NCBI RefSeq assembly: GCF_014649695.1
Contig: NZ_BMTN01000012.1
Span: 1-64,000 of the forward strand
DNA from: Streptomyces kurssanovii
GTDB lineage: Bacteria > Actinomycetota > Actinomycetes > Streptomycetales > Streptomycetaceae
Length of the DNA: 64,000 nucleotides
Direction: 5' to 3'
In this document: positions 1 to 10,229 of the stretch, piece by piece
How positions within the stretch are numbered: the stretch's first letter is position 1
Layout of the letters: every line of letters starts with the position of its first letter
The notes under the pieces: model-generated
Told to the model about the DNA's origin: nothing
What the model saw: the letters and a program-made list of their open reading frames with translations, nothing else
Database searches by the model: none
Translations under genes and position numbers: made by a program

Positions 1-215
1 CCCACACCGCAACCGGCGGCAAACCACCCATCACCAGGTTGACCAACGTCCCTGGGCAGTACACCTAGGCGTATGCGGAGGAACACGAGGCCGGCGACGA
101 GCACCATCAAGCCGACGATCAGCAGGTAGAACAGTCCCTCAGTCACCACTCCGATGATGCCCGGCACTATCGCCACGACGACCAGCACGAGAAAGAGGGC
201 CATGGCCATCCGCAT
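1..215 (-). CDS. Small two-helix membrane protein, cut by the window edge
   Basis: The reading frame starts at ATG 215 and is still open at base 1, so the protein is at least 71 residues and its end is not seen. Two hydrophobic segments, about residues 5-24 and 28-47, are separated by a short VTEG turn; the tail after the second helix is charged and Gly-rich. The start overlaps the stop of the upstream DUF5994 gene as TGATG, which implies translational coupling. No function can be assigned; it resembles the many small hydrophobic proteins of Streptomyces. The gene could be shorter if a later Met (213-201) is used. Confidence 0.55.
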   Translation of the reverse strand, partial: MRMAMALFLVLVVVAIVPGIIGVVTEGLFYLLIVGLMVLVAGLVFLRIRLGVLPRDVGQPGDGWFAAGCGV

Positions 216-739
216 CACCTCATATCGCGGCGTTCCTGGCCCGTCTGCGGGTCTTCCGTGCCGAACGGGCGTGTCCGGCCGGTGCCGGTGTCGATGAGGA
301 TCTGCTCGGCCGTGGCGTTGCCGGCGCGGACGGCCCGGGCCATCGCTGCGCGTGCCGTGTCGGGAGTCCTGTCCGGTGGGATCACCAGCAGGGAGAAGTG
401 GTCGCGCTCGCCTCGGGTGATCAGGACGGTGTCGTCACCGACCGGGAAGGAGTCGATGTGCACGACGCGGTCGTCGATGATCAGTCGTGTCGGTAGGTCT
501 TCCCAGGCACTGGAGTCCAGGCCGACGCGCGTAACGGGTCCAAGGTGCGCGGTCAGCGCGGTGATGAGGCTCGGCAGTTCGGCGCCGATTTCGCGGGAAC
601 GCGGCCACCACGCACCGTCGAGAACCCCCTGACGGGCATGTGTCGTCTCCAGCCGCAGGAGGGCTGTTCCAGGTTTCACGGCATGGTGAATCGCGTCCGG
701 CAGAAGCTTCGCTTCACGCGGGGTGTCGGCATCGGACAT
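215..739 (-). CDS. DUF5994 family protein (copy 1)
   Basis: This 174-residue soluble protein of unknown function is a paralogue of the divergent gene at 1036-1605. The shared core is LDGAWWPRSR followed by a Leu-rich stretch, a V-H-I/V-D/G-F/W-F segment and a conserved LLVIPP motif near residue 118. It has no signal peptide or membrane segment. It is the first gene of a leftward unit with the small membrane protein that overlaps its stop. DUF5994 proteins are typical of Streptomyces and relatives and have no established role; the family call rests on the LDGAWWPRSR signature. Confidence 0.8.
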   Translation of the reverse strand: MSDADTPREAKLLPDAIHHAVKPGTALLRLETTHARQGVLDGAWWPRSREIGAELPSLITALTAHLGPVTRVGLDSSAWEDLPTRLIIDDRVVHIDSFPVGDDTVLITRGERDHFSLLVIPPDRTPDTARAAMARAVRAGNATAEQILIDTGTGRTRPFGTEDPQTGQERRDMR

Positions 740-1035
740 GGTGTGCTCACCCGTCTTTCGGGTTCGGCATGCCCGCTGACCGCCTGGGAGGACGTTGGCG
801 CGGCTGCCGGTTTCACCGTACTCCGTGTACCCATGTCCGGGCTCACCTGCGCGCCACTGATCCAGACCCCGAGTTCCCGACGAAGTGGCTGGTCACACGC
901 GGGCTTTTGTGGACCGGGCCCGGAGTACAGTGAAGACACCGGGAGTACTTCGCACACCGGCTCTCATGCCGGTGTCGTTCTCGGCGAGCAACAACACCGG
1001 GACGTCGACACGAGCCCTGGGGACAGGTCCGCGCC
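740..1035. promoter_or_regulatory. Divergent promoter region between the two DUF5994 genes
   Basis: These 296 bases separate two head-to-head paralogues and must hold both promoters. I cannot fix -35/-10 elements with confidence. A small hairpin (8-bp arms acaccggc/gccggtgt, 954-975) lies 60 bases before the rightward gene, and a TTGTGG/TACAGT pair (907-912 and 926-931) has too short a spacer to be convincing. Confidence 0.4.
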
Positions 1036-1605
1036 ATGACCGCGACCATCGATCGTACGACTGACAGCGACCGCGTGACCTCACCAGCGGCCCGCCTGTC
1101 TCTGACCGCAGGTTGGCCCACCCCGGGTCTCCTGGACGGCGCTTGGTGGCCTCGTTCCCGCGATCTCTCCGAGGAACTCCCTGCCCTCGTCGACATACTG
1201 GACGCCCGTTGGGGCCGGATCACACGTGTGACGGTGAACCCGAGGCACTGGCCCATGATCCCGCGCAAGGTGCCCGTCGCGGGACACACGGTGCACGTGG
1301 GCTGGTTCGCCGATGAGCAGGACCCGCACAAGCTGATTCTCCTCTCCTACACCGCGGGCCGCTGGGACCTGTTGGTGATCCCGCCGGAGACCGACGCGGC
1401 TGCCGCCGCCCGGCTGATGGCCGCCGCAACAACCCCCGGCGGGCTCGCCACCGCCAGCGCTCTGATGACGAACGAGGACACCTCTCGTGAGGCGCAGGAG
1501 TCGCTCGAACGGGAAGAGGAGTGGGAGACCGAAGGCGGGCACGCCTCGGTGGCGGCTGAGAACCCGAACCCGCCCGTCTCCACAAGCTCCGTCCGAGGGA
1601 TGTGA
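1036..1605 (+). CDS. DUF5994 family protein (copy 2)
   Basis: This 189-residue protein is a paralogue of the gene at 215-739. It keeps LDGAWWPRSR at about residues 33-42 and DLLVIPPETD at about 111-120, but has an extra acidic C-terminal tail of some 40 residues rich in Glu, Pro and Ser. No membrane segment is visible. It is followed after four bases by a gene for a one-helix membrane protein, so both leftward and rightward DUF5994 genes are paired with a small membrane protein. The biochemical role is unknown. Confidence 0.8.
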   Translation: MTATIDRTTDSDRVTSPAARLSLTAGWPTPGLLDGAWWPRSRDLSEELPALVDILDARWGRITRVTVNPRHWPMIPRKVPVAGHTVHVGWFADEQDPHKLILLSYTAGRWDLLVIPPETDAAAAARLMAAATTPGGLATASALMTNEDTSREAQESLEREEEWETEGGHASVAAENPNPPVSTSSVRGM

Positions 1606-1609
1606 GGTC

Positions 1610-1861
1610 ATGGAGATCGCCATCACCATCTCCGTGATCATCGCCATGATCATTGCCGGAGTGCTGCTGATCCATCTGCTCAACGGCCAGCACGACGAGC
1701 GGATCGCAGCATTTCACTACGGCGATGCCCTGCCGGGAATCGGCCGACGGAGCCGGAAGACCCGACACCGGAAGAACATGCCGGGTCGCCCGCCGTCCCC
1801 GCCAACCCGCTCGTCACCACTCAAGGCGAACACCGGGACGGGGGGCGCGGATGACGCCTGA
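1610..1861 (+). CDS. Small single-helix membrane protein
   Basis: This encodes 83 residues starting at ATG 1610, just after the stop of the DUF5994 gene (TGAGG provides both stop and ribosome site). An N-terminal hydrophobic helix (about residues 3-24, rich in Ile) is followed by a basic, Pro-rich cytoplasmic-type tail with an R-R-S-R-K cluster. The position suggests co-translation with the DUF5994 gene. I do not recognise a family. The reading frame is also open upstream, but only this start leaves the DUF5994 gene intact. Confidence 0.6.
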   Translation: MEIAITISVIIAMIIAGVLLIHLLNGQHDERIAAFHYGDALPGIGRRSRKTRHRKNMPGRPPSPPTRSSPLKANTGTGGADDA

Positions 1862-1930
1862 CCTGTCTCCTGACCGGGGCCGTGCTGGTGGGGGTGGCGC
1901 CAAGCGTCCGCCCACCGGCACGTCGTCCCG

Positions 1931-2209
1931 ATGAAAGAGGCCACCTTGAAGCAAACGGAACAACCCCCCTCGGACGGGCGGGCCGAGGTGCGGATCGTCG
2001 CGGCATCCCCCGAGGCCGCCCGTCAGGTCGCAGAGGCACTCCGTCAACGCTTCGCCGCCACCGAACAGCGCAGCTACCCGGCGGGGAGCGACGGCGGAAC
2101 CCGCCTCCACCTCACGGTGGACACGACGCACACGGCAGAGCGGGCACAGCCCTGGCTGGAAACCAGTCGGTCCTCCGCGCAGGACCGCACACAGACGGAC
2201 GAAGTCTGA
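1931..2209 (+). CDS. Hypothetical protein with a small alpha/beta fold
   Basis: This is a 92-residue reading frame. The middle (about residues 18-65) has the alternation expected for a small alpha/beta domain: strand AEVRIVAAS, an Ala/Arg-rich helix, then a second strand RLHLTVDT; the tail is polar. ATG 1931 has little ribosome site, whereas TTG 1946 has AAAGAGG placed six bases upstream, so the true start may be TTG 1946. It is the last gene of the DUF5994 group. The frame continues in phase after its stop (see the interval 2210-2616). No function is proposed. Confidence 0.5.
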   Translation: MKEATLKQTEQPPSDGRAEVRIVAASPEAARQVAEALRQRFAATEQRSYPAGSDGGTRLHLTVDTTHTAERAQPWLETSRSSAQDRTQTDEV

Positions 2210-2616
2210 GGAAAGGACATCATCGGTGCCCAGCACCAGTGGGCAGCAATCGTGGCAACACTCCGGGAGCGGAAGAAGTACCGCGAAGCGATCATGAAGA
2301 TCCTGTAGGAGGCCAGCTTTTCCGATCAAGGAACGCATTACCCGAAGAGTCCCTTATGGCCGAACAAGCGGCATAGGCATAGCATTGTGCATGGGTCGGC
2401 GCACTTCTCACGTGCGACCGGTCCTGGATGAGCGGCCCCGGTGTGTAAACGCCGGGGCCGTTGCGCACGGTCGACGCGACGGTAGTGATCGAGCGGATCC
2501 TGGCAGCACGGCATCGAAGCCCAGCACACGGCTGCCCGGGCGACCCACTCGTTCGGAGACAGCCGGCGCGGCAGACGAACGTGAAAGCAGGGCTGGTGAC
2601 CTGAAAGGGCGCGGCT
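2210..2616. other. Gap before the SpoIIE phosphatase gene
   Basis: These 407 bases contain no convincing complete gene. From 2210 to 2308 the frame of the preceding gene stays open to TAG 2306-2308 and encodes a basic amphipathic stretch ending REAIMKIL, which may be a gene remnant or a very short peptide from GTG 2252. A strong hairpin lies at 2433-2460. The promoter of the downstream phosphatase gene should be between 2460 and 2600 but I cannot identify it. Confidence 0.5.
2433..2460 (+). terminator. Hairpin terminator after the DUF5994 group
   Basis: Perfect 9-bp arms cggccccgg (2433-2441) and ccggggccg (2452-2460) enclose a ten-base loop. There is only a weak T run after it, as usual for Streptomyces terminators. 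Confidence 0.6.
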
Positions 2617-3858
2617 ATGGCGGAGGGCAATCGGCAGCCCGGCAAGGACAGGGTGGAGCGGTCGGAGGGGTTCGGTGAGCGACTCTTGGGGGTGCTGCTG
2701 GACCGGGCACACGAGATGCCGCCGCAGCTGATCGCCCCGCTGATCGCGGAAGAGGTGGCCCGGGTCGGTGGCCGGGACATCTCGATCCTCCTGCAGGACT
2801 ATGCACAGCTCCTGCTCATGCCGCTGCCGGGCAGGGGTCTGAGCGTCGGGGAGCCTGAGCCGATCGGTGGCTCCCATGCCGGCACGGCCTTCCTGAACGC
2901 GGCCCCTGTCGAGGTACCGCAGGCCGATGGCGTTCGGATGTATCTGCCGTTGCTGGACGGTAGCGACCAGGTGGGAGTATTGGTCCTCACCCTGGAGACC
3001 GTCGATGACGACGACCGGCGTCTGCTGCGCAGGCTCGCCGGACTGATCGCCGACATGCTGGTCACCAAGCACAGCTACACCGACCAGTTCTTCCTCACCC
3101 GGCGCCGTGAACCCATGAGCGTGGCCGCGGAGATCCAGTGGTCTCTGCTCCCGCCGCTGGTGATGTCCGTCCCCCAGGTCGCGGTGGCCGGAATCCTGGA
3201 GCCCGCCTACAACGTCGCCGGCGACAGCTTCGACTACGCACTCAACGACGACATCCTGCACGTGGCCGTGCTCGATGCGATGGGCCACGGCCTCAACGCC
3301 GCCACGATGGCCACCGTCGCCATCGGCGCCTACCGGCACTCCAGACGGGCCGGTATCGGCCTGCCCGAGATCTATGCGTTCATGGACCGGGCCATCGCAG
3401 AGCAGTTCGGCTCCGAACACTTCGTCACCGCGCAGATGATGCGCCTGAACATCGCAACGGGCCACCTGCAGTGGGTCAACGCGGGCCACCCCGCACCACT
3501 GCTGATCCGCAACCACCAGGTCCTGCGCCGGCTGGACGCTCCCACCACCTTCCCGGTCGGCTTCGGAGGTGATGAGCCCCAGGTCAGCGAGCAGATGCTC
3601 CAGCGCGGCGACCGGGTGCTGTGCTTCACCGACGGCCTGATCGAGGAGCACGAAGCCGGCGAAGAGGAGTTCGGCGAGGAACAGCTCATCCACTGGGTCA
3701 ACCGCATCGAGCGGACCGGGGAGGGCGTGCGGGCGGTGGTGCGATCGCTCTCCCACGCCCTGAAGGAGGGACGGGGCGGGAATACCAGTGACGACGCGAC
3801 CCTGTTCCTCATCGAGTGGCGCGGGGGCGCCGCCGACCACCTCGCCATCCTGGAGTGA
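2617..3858 (+). CDS. SpoIIE-family (PP2C-type) protein serine phosphatase with N-terminal GAF-like domain
   Basis: This 413-residue soluble protein is predicted to remove phosphate from serine on an anti-anti-sigma factor or similar partner. Residues of about 20-155 look GAF-like (LPLLDG followed by GVLVLTLE). Residues of about 170-405 form the phosphatase domain with its metal-binding motifs: GDSFD, LDAMGHGLNAA, NAGHPAPLL, LCFTDGLIE and TSDDATL. The start ATG 2617 follows GAAAGG. No kinase or anti-sigma gene lies next to it, so its partner is unknown. Streptomyces have dozens of such phosphatases in stress and development signalling; the domain call is secure, the pathway is not. Confidence 0.85.
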   Translation: MAEGNRQPGKDRVERSEGFGERLLGVLLDRAHEMPPQLIAPLIAEEVARVGGRDISILLQDYAQLLLMPLPGRGLSVGEPEPIGGSHAGTAFLNAAPVEVPQADGVRMYLPLLDGSDQVGVLVLTLETVDDDDRRLLRRLAGLIADMLVTKHSYTDQFFLTRRREPMSVAAEIQWSLLPPLVMSVPQVAVAGILEPAYNVAGDSFDYALNDDILHVAVLDAMGHGLNAATMATVAIGAYRHSRRAGIGLPEIYAFMDRAIAEQFGSEHFVTAQMMRLNIATGHLQWVNAGHPAPLLIRNHQVLRRLDAPTTFPVGFGGDEPQVSEQMLQRGDRVLCFTDGLIEEHEAGEEEFGEEQLIHWVNRIERTGEGVRAVVRSLSHALKEGRGGNTSDDATLFLIEWRGGAADHLAILE

Positions 3859-4196
3859 GCCGATAGCCGCCCCATCGTTGACGGAGCGATGCGCGCCCGC
3901 GGTGCGAACGGGGTCAGAGCGCCGGAACCTGCGGGGCACACAGGCCGAATTCGCTGGACGATCGGGGCGAGGCGACACGTTCGTCGTGCCTGGATTGATC
4001 GGCGGTCATTGGACGGTGACCTGGAGCTCGGCGACTTCCCCGGTCCCGCGAACGCGTCGGCCGACACCGGTGACAGTGGCCCCGTCAGAGGTTGCCGCCC
4101 GGCCGCGCCACCAGATCTTTTCCTGCCGCAGCTCGTTCGTGAGAGACGACAGCGTCCCCCAGGTCGTACTCCGAGGGACGCTGAGACGTCAGAAGA
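3859..4196. other. Gap between convergent phosphatase and thiC genes
   Basis: These 338 bases lie between two gene ends. I see no credible gene. The only structure is the hairpin at 4151-4182, placed just beyond the stop of thiC on the minus strand. Confidence 0.5.
4151..4182 (-). terminator. Probable thiC terminator hairpin
   Basis: Arms agcgtccc (4151-4158) and gggacgct (4175-4182) are perfectly complementary around a 16-base loop, 15 bases past the thiC stop. The long loop makes it a moderate candidate. Confidence 0.4.
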
Positions 4197-6105
<1,909 letters not shown>

Positions 6106-6183
6106 TGCAAAGGTGCCACCACGCTAGCGTCATATCTGGCGCGCTGAACAGAGGGCCCCTCCCGCTCTTGCGATGATCGGTCC

Positions 6184-7518
6184 GTGACCTCATCGCCGCA
6201 GCCCCCAGAACCGCACGGCCAGGCCCACAGTCATGCGCACAGTCATGGGCCCGCCGCGCCAGTCTCCAAGCACCTTCGCAAGGTCATCGCCGCTGTCCTG
6301 ATTCCCTTCGCGACGGCCGTCCTCGTCGGGCTCGCCGTGCTGTGGCCGGGGGGCGCACCCGGCCATGAGCGCACCGGTGTCGGCTTCGACCGGCAGACCG
6401 AGCAGGGCAAGGTGGTCTCTCTCGAGCGGGTCGACTGCAAGGACGTCAACGCCGCTCAGGTCCCACCGACCGGCGACACCTCCACGCCGGAGGGCCGCGA
6501 GGCGGTCAACTCGCAGCAGGGCCAGTGCGCCAAGGCGACCGTCGAAGTGACCACGGGCAACGACAAGGGCCGCACCTTCGTCGAGATCGTCCAACCGGAC
6601 GCGCCGCGGCAGTTGGAGGAAGGCCAGGGTGTGGTCGTCGCGTATGCCCCGGACGCACCCCGCGATCTCCAGTACTCGGTGACGGACGTCGACCGGGGAT
6701 TCCCGATGGCGCTGCTGGCCGGGATCTTCGCACTCGTCGTGGTGCTCGTCGGCCGGATGCGCGGCGTGATGGCCCTGATCTCGCTCGCCGTCTCGTTCGC
6801 CCTCCTGACGCTCTTCATCCTGCCCGCGATCCTGCAAGGGTCCAATCCCCTGATCGTGGCCATCGTCGGGGCCAGCGCCATCATGCTGATCGCGCTCTAC
6901 ATGTGCCACGGAGTGACCGCGCGGACATCCGTGGCGGTGCTCGGGACACTGATCTCCTTGCTGCTGATCGGGCTGCTCGGCTCACTGTTCATCGGCTGGG
7001 CGAGTCTGAGCGGGAACACGGACGACAACACCGGTCTGATCCACGGCCTGTATCCGGAGATCGACATGAGCGGCCTGCTGCTGGCCGGCGTCATCATCGG
7101 CTCGCTCGGCGTCCTGGACGACGTGACGGTGACGCAGACCTCCGCCGTGTGGGAACTGCATCAGGCCGATCCCGACATGGGACCCCGGGTGCTCTATCGC
7201 TCGGCCATCCGCATCGGCCGCGACCACATCGCGTCCGTCGTCAACACGCTGGTGCTCGCCTACGCCGGTGCGGCGCTACCGCTGCTTCTGCTCTTCTCCA
7301 TCGCGCAGTCCAGCGTGGGCACCGTCGCCAACAGCGAGTTGGTGGCCGAGGAGATCGTACGGATGCTGGTGGGCTCGATCGGCCTGGTCGCTTCGGTGCC
7401 GGTGACGACCGCCCTCGCAGCCCTGGTCGTCTCCGCGGACCGCACCGGTCCGGCGGGGCCGGGCAACGCGAACGGGGCGGCGGTGCGGACGGGCAGGGGG
7501 CGGCGGCGAAAGGCATGA
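6184..7518 (+). CDS. YibE/F family membrane protein
   Basis: This 444-residue integral membrane protein starts at GTG 6184. The first 35 residues include a His-rich cytoplasmic stretch (HSHAHSHG), followed by a first membrane helix at about 38-53, a large extracytoplasmic domain to about residue 175, and then seven or so helices carrying the YibE/F family core (GxLDDVTVTQ near residue 313, then the GRDHIASVVNTLVLAYAG segment). The family is thought to be membrane transporters, substrate unknown. The His-rich tail hints at metal binding, which is inference only. It is divergent from thiC and convergent with ssgA. Confidence 0.85.
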   Translation: MTSSPQPPEPHGQAHSHAHSHGPAAPVSKHLRKVIAAVLIPFATAVLVGLAVLWPGGAPGHERTGVGFDRQTEQGKVVSLERVDCKDVNAAQVPPTGDTSTPEGREAVNSQQGQCAKATVEVTTGNDKGRTFVEIVQPDAPRQLEEGQGVVVAYAPDAPRDLQYSVTDVDRGFPMALLAGIFALVVVLVGRMRGVMALISLAVSFALLTLFILPAILQGSNPLIVAIVGASAIMLIALYMCHGVTARTSVAVLGTLISLLLIGLLGSLFIGWASLSGNTDDNTGLIHGLYPEIDMSGLLLAGVIIGSLGVLDDVTVTQTSAVWELHQADPDMGPRVLYRSAIRIGRDHIASVVNTLVLAYAGAALPLLLLFSIAQSSVGTVANSELVAEEIVRMLVGSIGLVASVPVTTALAALVVSADRTGPAGPGNANGAAVRTGRGRRRKA

Positions 7519-7549
7519 GCGGACGGCGAAGCGACGGCTAGCAGGCGCG

Positions 7550-7954
7550 TCAGCCGGCGTTCTCCTCGGCGAGGATGCGGCCGAGCGCCTCCTCCAGGCT
7601 GAGCTCGAAGTCACCGAGAGTGAGCTCCTGCCCCATAGGCAGCAGCTTGTCCGTGCGGTCGAGGAAGGCGACCAGCGGCGCCGCTCCCGCTTTGAACAGT
7701 GCCGAATCGCCGCCCACGCGGAGCCTGATGATCACGTCGGACAGGCTTTCCGGCCCGACGGGCGCGATGTGCACATCACCGTCGCCGCTCGGCCCGTTGA
7801 TCCCGTCGAGCAGCAGCTCCCGCCCGAATGCCCAGGTCACAGGCGCGTCACCGGGCAGGTGGAAGGTCATCCGCACCGCGTACGGATCCCCTGTCTCGTA
7901 ATCCAGTCCCACCGGAATCCGGAAGGAGAGTTCCTCGGAGACGAGGAACCTCAT
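7550..7954 (-). CDS. ssgA: Sporulation and cell-division regulator SsgA
   Basis: This 134-residue SsgA-like protein matches the founding member of the actinomycete SALP family: the N-terminus FLVSEELSFRIPV, then DPYAVRMTFHLPGDAPV and the C-terminal FLDRTD and LAEE motifs. SsgA recruits SsgB and thereby positions FtsZ rings for sporulation septa in aerial hyphae. The start at ATG 7954 follows GAGG and gives the family length; an upstream in-frame ATG at 8080 would add 42 unrelated residues and is rejected. It lies directly downstream of its expected activator gene ssgR, 164 bases away, as known for S. coelicolor. Confidence 0.93.
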   Translation of the reverse strand: MRFLVSEELSFRIPVGLDYETGDPYAVRMTFHLPGDAPVTWAFGRELLLDGINGPSGDGDVHIAPVGPESLSDVIIRLRVGGDSALFKAGAAPLVAFLDRTDKLLPMGQELTLGDFELSLEEALGRILAEENAG

Positions 7955-8118
7955 CAGAACCTCGGCCTGGACCGACTCGCGCATCACATACCCCGCAGCA
8001 GATGAAGCAATGAATGAACCCGCACTGACAAGCAGAAGGAAACGACCAGGAACGATCCCCCTAGGCCCTCTTGACGCCATCGTGGTCGAAGGCTAAGCAG
8101 ATCACAAGGAGTGATATT

Positions 8119-8886
8119 TCAGATACTGATAGAGAAGGCAAGTGACCCCAACAGCCCACCGATTCCGCTACGCAGCTGCTCAACTGCCGGAAGCAGCCTG
8201 GCCTCCTGGTCCAACGGAAGTGAAATGGCCATCGTTGCGGCATGGCAACCAAGAGTTATCGGAATGGCAGCACAGACCGTGCCGAGCGCATATTCCTGCC
8301 GTTCGACGACGGGTTCCATCGAGCCACGGGCGGCCAGCCGCTCGAGCATCGTGCGCCCGTCACGCACCGTGTACGGCGTCACCGGCTGCACGGGATGGCG
8401 GCTCAGGTGGTCGCGGCGCGACGATTCGTCGAGCTGTCCGAGCAGGCACTGGCCGATCGCATGTGCGTGTCCGGTCTCCCGGAAGTCGGCCCATTCGGGC
8501 ACCGCGGGAGCGTAGGGCGTGTCGGACACCGCGACGATGTCGATCTCACCCTCGCGGTAGAGGGCGAAGTAGACGGGGACGCCGATCGCGTCCCGCCAGT
8601 GCGCGAGGGAATCCTCGAGGGTGGTGCGACGGCTCTCCGGCGTGCCGACGACCAGGCGTTCGACGGCGTCCCCGAGCGTGTACACACCGCTCCGGCGCCG
8701 CAGATAGTCGTCGTGGGTCAGGGTCCGCAGCAGGTGGTAGGCGGTCGGCAGGGGGATCCCGGCCTCGCGGGCGAGCTGTTTCGCGGGAGCCCCGTCCGGA
8801 TGTGCGCCGGCCGCTTCCAGCAGCCTCAACGCACGCTGCACGGAGCTGATCAGGGTAGGTGCAGCGGCTTTCGTCGCCCCGGCCAC
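8119..8886 (-). CDS. ssgR: IclR-family regulator SsgR
   Basis: This 255-residue IclR-type regulator starts at GTG 8886. It has an N-terminal winged helix-turn-helix (about residues 12-75, with AKQLAREAGIPLPTAYHLLRTL as the recognition part) and a C-terminal GAF-like effector domain containing the signature C-L-L-G-Q and the MAISLP strand. Its position immediately upstream of ssgA, same strand, identifies it as SsgR, which in S. coelicolor activates ssgA transcription. The 164-base gap before ssgA is where its target should be. Confidence 0.9.
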   Translation of the reverse strand: MAGATKAAAPTLISSVQRALRLLEAAGAHPDGAPAKQLAREAGIPLPTAYHLLRTLTHDDYLRRRSGVYTLGDAVERLVVGTPESRRTTLEDSLAHWRDAIGVPVYFALYREGEIDIVAVSDTPYAPAVPEWADFRETGHAHAIGQCLLGQLDESSRRDHLSRHPVQPVTPYTVRDGRTMLERLAARGSMEPVVERQEYALGTVCAAIPITLGCHAATMAISLPLDQEARLLPAVEQLRSGIGGLLGSLAFSISI

Positions 8887-9134
8887 AGGTCACCCCCAGG
8901 CATGGTGGCGGGCAGCACGCCCACCCGCGGGGGTGCCGCCCCCGCGCGGCCGCCGCGGCCCCGAGCCCTCCGCGGGCATCGACCCCGGGGCACCGTGAAG
9001 TGCTGGTGGGAGCGCCAGGCTTCAGGTGTCCCGAGGGGCGGCGGATGGGGAGCCACTTTAACGGGAGCGCCTGACCGCGTATGCCGATTGCCGGGCCGTT
9101 CCCCCGGCCGGGCTAACGGCGGCGGAGCGTAGGG
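8887..9134. other. Gap upstream of ssgR
   Basis: These 248 bases hold the ssgR promoter region and the end of the next leftward gene. The sequence is very GC-rich and I find no clear promoter, hairpin or small gene in it. Confidence 0.4.
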
Positions 9135-9353
9135 CTACCAGTCACTGCGTGAGCTGGAGGACGACATGAACTTCCTTACGACGAAGACCAGTCCGCCGAC
9201 CAGGGCGACGAAGACCAGCAGCTTGAAGAGAAGCCCGATCACGAACCCGACGACGCTCGCGATGAGGCCACCGAAAACGACCAGCGCGATCACAGGGATC
9301 GCGACCCACTTGACCCACCACGGCATCCCCGTGAAGATCTCCCGCACAGCCAT
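9135..9353 (-). CDS. DUF5326 small membrane protein
   Basis: This 72-residue protein has a short amphipathic start (REIFTGMPWWVKW), one long or two adjacent hydrophobic helices (about residues 16-60, Val/Leu/Gly-rich) and a Ser-rich cytoplasmic tail SSSSSRSD. The size and pattern match DUF5326, a conserved actinomycete family of unknown function that usually sits beside ssgR in Streptomyces. It appears to be transcribed alone toward the left. Confidence 0.75.
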   Translation of the reverse strand: MAVREIFTGMPWWVKWVAIPVIALVVFGGLIASVVGFVIGLLFKLLVFVALVGGLVFVVRKFMSSSSSRSDW

Positions 9354-9475
9354 CGTCCCTACCTCGTTTCTCCGGTTTGCCTGCCTTCGATGCTAGGCGG
9401 GCGGAAGCGTGGAACGGGGCCCGCGAGCCCTTGAACTCCCCTGACCGAACCCCTAGGGACCGGCGGGGTGGACCG

Positions 9476-9793
9476 TCAGCTCTCAGGCGGAGAGAAGACC
9501 ACCATGACCCGCAGGTCCTCGCTGATGTGGTGGAACTTGTGCGGGACCCCCGCCGGCACGTAGACGACGCTGCCGCGCCCCACCTGCGTGGTCTCCATGC
9601 CCACGGTGATCGCCGCCCGGCCGCTGACCACGAAGTAGACCTCGTCCTGCTTGTGGGGCAGCTGGGGGTCGATCTCACCGGCATCCAGCGCGTACAGGCC
9701 GACCGACATGTTCCGTTCCCGCAGGAACTGTAGATATGCCCCGTCGTTCGCGGCGCGTTCCGCCTCGAGTTCGTCCAGCCGGAATGCCTTCAT
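9476..9793 (-). CDS. Cupin-domain protein
   Basis: This encodes a single-domain cupin of 105 residues from ATG 9793. The two cupin boxes are recognisable: LPHKQDEVYFVVSGRA (about residues 46-61) and VYVPAGVPHKFHHI (about 76-89), with the His and Glu residues expected to hold a metal. A longer frame to 9844 adds an Arg/Gly-rich stretch that does not look like protein. Such small cupins are putative dioxygenases or sugar-binding proteins; the substrate cannot be deduced. It is divergent from the holin-like membrane gene, 51 bases away. Confidence 0.8.
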   Translation of the reverse strand: MKAFRLDELEAERAANDGAYLQFLRERNMSVGLYALDAGEIDPQLPHKQDEVYFVVSGRAAITVGMETTQVGRGSVVYVPAGVPHKFHHISEDLRVMVVFSPPES

Positions 9794-9844
9794 GCCTGTC
9801 CCGCCCCTGCCGTCGGTCCGATCACGTCTGCCACGATCAGACAC

Positions 9845-10222
9845 ATGATGAATTTTCTAGTCAAGACGATCGCCAACGCAGGCGCCCTCTGGGTGGCCGT
9901 GTGGTTGCTGCAGGACATCACACTGACCGGTGACAGCACGGGCAAGAAGGCCTGGACGCTGGTCCTGGTCGCTCTTCTCTTCGGCCTGGTGAACGTCGTC
10001 GTCAAGCCTGTGGTGAAGCTGCTGACCCTGCCCCTGTTCATCCTCACCCTCGGTCTGATCACACTGGTGATCAATGCTCTGATGCTGCTCCTCACGTCCT
10101 GGCTCGCCGACAAGCTGGACCTCAGCTTCCACGTCGACGGCTTCTGGACGGCGGTGCTCGGCGCACTGATCATCTCCGTCGTCTCCTGGGCGCTGAACCT
10201 CGTCCTGCCCGACAAGGACTGA
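9845..10222 (+). CDS. Phage-holin-like (YvlD-type) four-helix membrane protein
   Basis: This 125-residue protein has four hydrophobic helices (about 10-28, 37-55, 58-82 and 100-120), with the family feature F-G-L-V-N-V-V-V-K-P in the second and the LPLFILTLGL segment in the third. It belongs to the mycobacterial four-TMS phage holin superfamily, chromosomal membrane proteins of unclear role rather than real phage holins. Two adjacent ATG codons (9845, 9848) are possible starts. Seven bases separate it from ptpA, so the two are likely cotranscribed. Confidence 0.85.
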   Translation: MMNFLVKTIANAGALWVAVWLLQDITLTGDSTGKKAWTLVLVALLFGLVNVVVKPVVKLLTLPLFILTLGLITLVINALMLLLTSWLADKLDLSFHVDGFWTAVLGALIISVVSWALNLVLPDKD

Positions 10223-10229
10223 GCAGCGT

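Noticed and set aside
7955-8080. Longer SsgA starting at ATG 8080
   Set aside because: The extra 42 residues do not match SsgA; ATG 7954 has a ribosome site and gives the family length.
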